DNA from: CAZTCJ01 sp964612085
GTDB lineage: Bacteria > Pseudomonadota > Alphaproteobacteria > JAJFIK01
Assembly: GCA_964612085.1 (NCBI GenBank)
Contig: CAZTCJ010000131.1
Location: forward strand, 1 to 7,984
Length of the DNA stretch: 7,984 bases
Direction of reading: 5' to 3'
A model generated the notes under the pieces. The model was not told where the DNA came from, did not search any database, and worked only from the letters and a program-made list of their open reading frames with translations. The position numbers and the translations under genes are program-made. Shown in pieces: positions 6,663 to 7,984 of this stretch (the stretch's first letter is position 1; each line of letters opens with the position of its first letter).

Positions 6663-7984
6663 TCAGCCGGATAAGCTGTCGAAACCATCGGCATCATATA
6701 CGATATCGTCATTACCATCGATAACGCTGATATCTTCATCGACATATATCTTGATTTCGTCACTGAATAACCGTGACGTCAAAACGACGTAACTTTCATC
6801 GTTGAAGTCAAATTTCCCATCAACACTCAATTCAGCATCGATGATGAGGACATCACCTTGATTGCCCTCAATCGTGAACTCTTTTGCGTCCGTACGGCGC
6901 AAGTCTCTATGAGAGAATGAAACAAGGTCGGCATAGCCGTTGTTAATGTCCAGCGCATCCACACCGTTCAATCTTACGGATGAAAGACTGTGTTCATTCT
7001 GCTCCGCATTGTCGATGCGCAGAGTATCGTAGCCGCCGTTCCCAATGATCTCTTTGTCGTCAGTGTCGAACAAGAAGGTGTCGTTCCCGGCGCCGCCGAC
7101 GAGCGTGTCTCGACCCTGGCCGCCATCGAAATAATCGTCGCCTTCGTAGCCCGCCAATGTGTCGTCGCCATCGCCGCCGAACAGACCGTCGTCCCCGGCG
7201 CCGGAGCGCAATATGTCATTGCCACTGTCACCGAACAGCTGATCGTTGCCGTCACCGCCGGAAAGCGTGTCATCGCCATCGCCGCCGAACAGGCTGTCGT
7301 CCTCGCCCCTGCCCTCAAGCCGGTCATTGCCGGCACCGCCGAAGAGCCGGTCTTGGTAGTCGTCTTCTCCGATCAGACGGTCATGGCCCGCGCCCCCATC
7401 GGCGAGATTGGCTTGAATGTGATCATCGCCCGCACCGCCATTGACCCGGTCGAACCCGCCAAAGCCCAAGATGGTGTCGTTGCCGGCACCGCCAAACACC
7501 ACATCGTCACCGGCAACGCCATTGTAGTAGTCGTCGCCCGCGCCGAGTTCGACATAGTCGTCGCCGTCGCTGCCTTTGTCCGAGTCGTTTTCGTCCCCAT
7601 ACGTCACGAACACTTTGTCGTTCGGAACAAGGCACAAAAAGCAATCTTCCGTGTGGGCTTGAGCATCGGCGCTATCGATGATCTTGCGATACTCGTCTTC
7701 AGGCTCGTTCAGCGGCGGCTGAATCAGTCCTTGTGCCTGGTCCGCAGACTCAATGGCATAAACGCTCTTGACCTGTTCATCATCGGCGACAGCACCGGCA
7801 GCAACAGCGCTTGAAATCTCTGTGAGCCAGGTTTTCAGCTCGTTCACAGGCTCATTCGCCTGGGCCACGACGGCTTCGAGAAGCGATTGATGCGATCCGA
7901 CATCCTTGGCATCCGCAGCGCCGCGCAGAAACAGAACATTGTCGATCAGGCCATCGAAGCCCCTGCCGCTGAACGGGTCACCTA
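6663..7984 (-). CDS. RTX (haemolysin-type calcium-binding repeat) secreted protein, N-terminus outside the window
   Basis: The frame stays open from the TGA at 6663-6665 to the right edge, so this is the C-terminal 439 residues of a longer protein; a GTG at 7868 is only an internal Val. Visible residues 1-144 are an acidic, mostly helical-looking region of unknown function with a C-F-L-C pair at 114-117. Residues 145-303 are 17 glycine/aspartate nonapeptides (type G-G-x-G-x-D-x-L-x), known to bind calcium and fold as a parallel beta-roll after secretion. A beta-rich C-terminal module follows (about 304-439) with A-L-D-I-N-N-G, I-E-G-N-Q-G-D and I-Y-V-D-E-D-I-S-V segments. It resembles the terminal module of many type I secreted adhesins. 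The acidic end D-G-F-D-S-L-S-G fits an uncleaved type I secretion signal. No catalytic domain is visible. It may be a biofilm adhesin or an EPS-modifying enzyme, but the missing N-terminus would decide. No type I transporter is in the window. Confidence 0.85.
   Translation of the reverse strand, partial: GDPFSGRGFDGLIDNVLFLRGAADAKDVGSHQSLLEAVVAQANEPVNELKTWLTEISSAVAAGAVADDEQVKSVYAIESADQAQGLIQPPLNEPEDEYRKIIDSADAQAHTEDCFLCLVPNDKVFVTYGDENDSDKGSDGDDYVELGAGDDYYNGVAGDDVVFGGAGNDTILGFGGFDRVNGGAGDDHIQANLADGGAGHDRLIGEDDYQDRLFGGAGNDRLEGRGEDDSLFGGDGDDTLSGGDGNDQLFGDSGNDILRSGAGDDGLFGGDGDDTLAGYEGDDYFDGGQGRDTLVGGAGNDTFLFDTDDKEIIGNGGYDTLRIDNAEQNEHSLSSVRLNGVDALDINNGYADLVSFSHRDLRRTDAKEFTIEGNQGDVLIIDAELSVDGKFDFNDESYVVLTSRLFSDEIKIYVDEDISVIDGNDDIVYDADGFDSLSG
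7074..7550 (-). repeat. RTX nonapeptide repeat array, 17 units
   Basis: Seventeen units of about 27 nt encode G-G-x-G-x-D-x-L-x variants. The array is interrupted once by five extra residues (Q-A-N-L-A) between the fifth and sixth units and once by a ten-residue unit (the seventh). The strongest units, such as F-G-G-D-G-D-D-T-L, occur twice identically (tenth and fourteenth). Nucleotide copies have diverged, so this looks like an old array rather than a recent expansion. Confidence 0.85.

Noticed and set aside
7074..7550. CRISPR-like or other nucleotide repeat array
   Set aside because: The 27-nt periodicity is explained by RTX nonapeptide coding; the units are diverged and have no repeat/spacer alternation.
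6990..7814. Long + strand open frame (274 codons) opposite the RTX gene
   Set aside because: It is the mirror of the repeat array: its Val/Ala/Ile-rich, 9-residue periodic translation follows from antisense reading of Gly/Asp codons. The - strand frame has the real RTX motifs.
7866..7868. GTG at 7868 as the start of the RTX protein
   Set aside because: The frame is open upstream for 38 more codons to the window edge with protein-like sequence, and there is no ribosome site before the GTG.

Overview
The window carries most of the envelope-spanning part of an exopolysaccharide (EPS) export and chain-length-control locus on the + strand. A convergent gene for an RTX-type secreted protein runs off the right edge on the - strand. 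Codon use, moderately high GC, a split chain-length protein/kinase pair and the overall gene set suggest a Gram-negative bacterium, probably an alphaproteobacterium. This is inferred from sequence style only.

Layout. Positions 1-211 are a leader region with an unassigned open frame that enters from the left edge. 212-1222 encodes an EpsD-family peptidyl-prolyl isomerase-like lipoprotein with a TTG start. 1223-1577 is a 355-nt gap with a candidate promoter. 1578-2246 encodes a short outer-membrane polysaccharide export (OPX, Wza/GumB-like) protein. 2341-3828 encodes an outer-membrane beta-barrel protein. 3847-5478 encodes a Wzz/GumC-type inner-membrane chain-length determinant. 5479-5792 is a 314-nt gap. 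5793-6620 encodes a cytoplasmic BY-type tyrosine autokinase (CpsD/CapB-like). 6663-7984 (- strand, 5' end outside the window) encodes a protein with 17 glycine/aspartate-rich nonapeptide repeats and a C-terminal module typical of type I secretion substrates.

How they fit together. The kinase and chain-length protein would form the inner-membrane co-polymerase, the OPX protein the periplasmic/outer-membrane end, and the beta-barrel the likely outer-membrane pore or partner. The lipoprotein is a likely folding or assembly factor. This combination is known from exosortase A (XrtA/PEP-CTERM) EPS clusters and resembles the HfsD-HfsA-HfsB holdfast export set of Caulobacterales. No exosortase, glycosyltransferase, flippase or polymerase is visible, so the polymer and exact subtype cannot be decided here.

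I do not see a wholly new system. The points most worth a second look are the short OPX protein paired with a barrel, the degenerate PPIase lipoprotein, the altered kinase motifs, the arginine-rich tail on the chain-length protein, and the RTX protein next to an EPS export locus.
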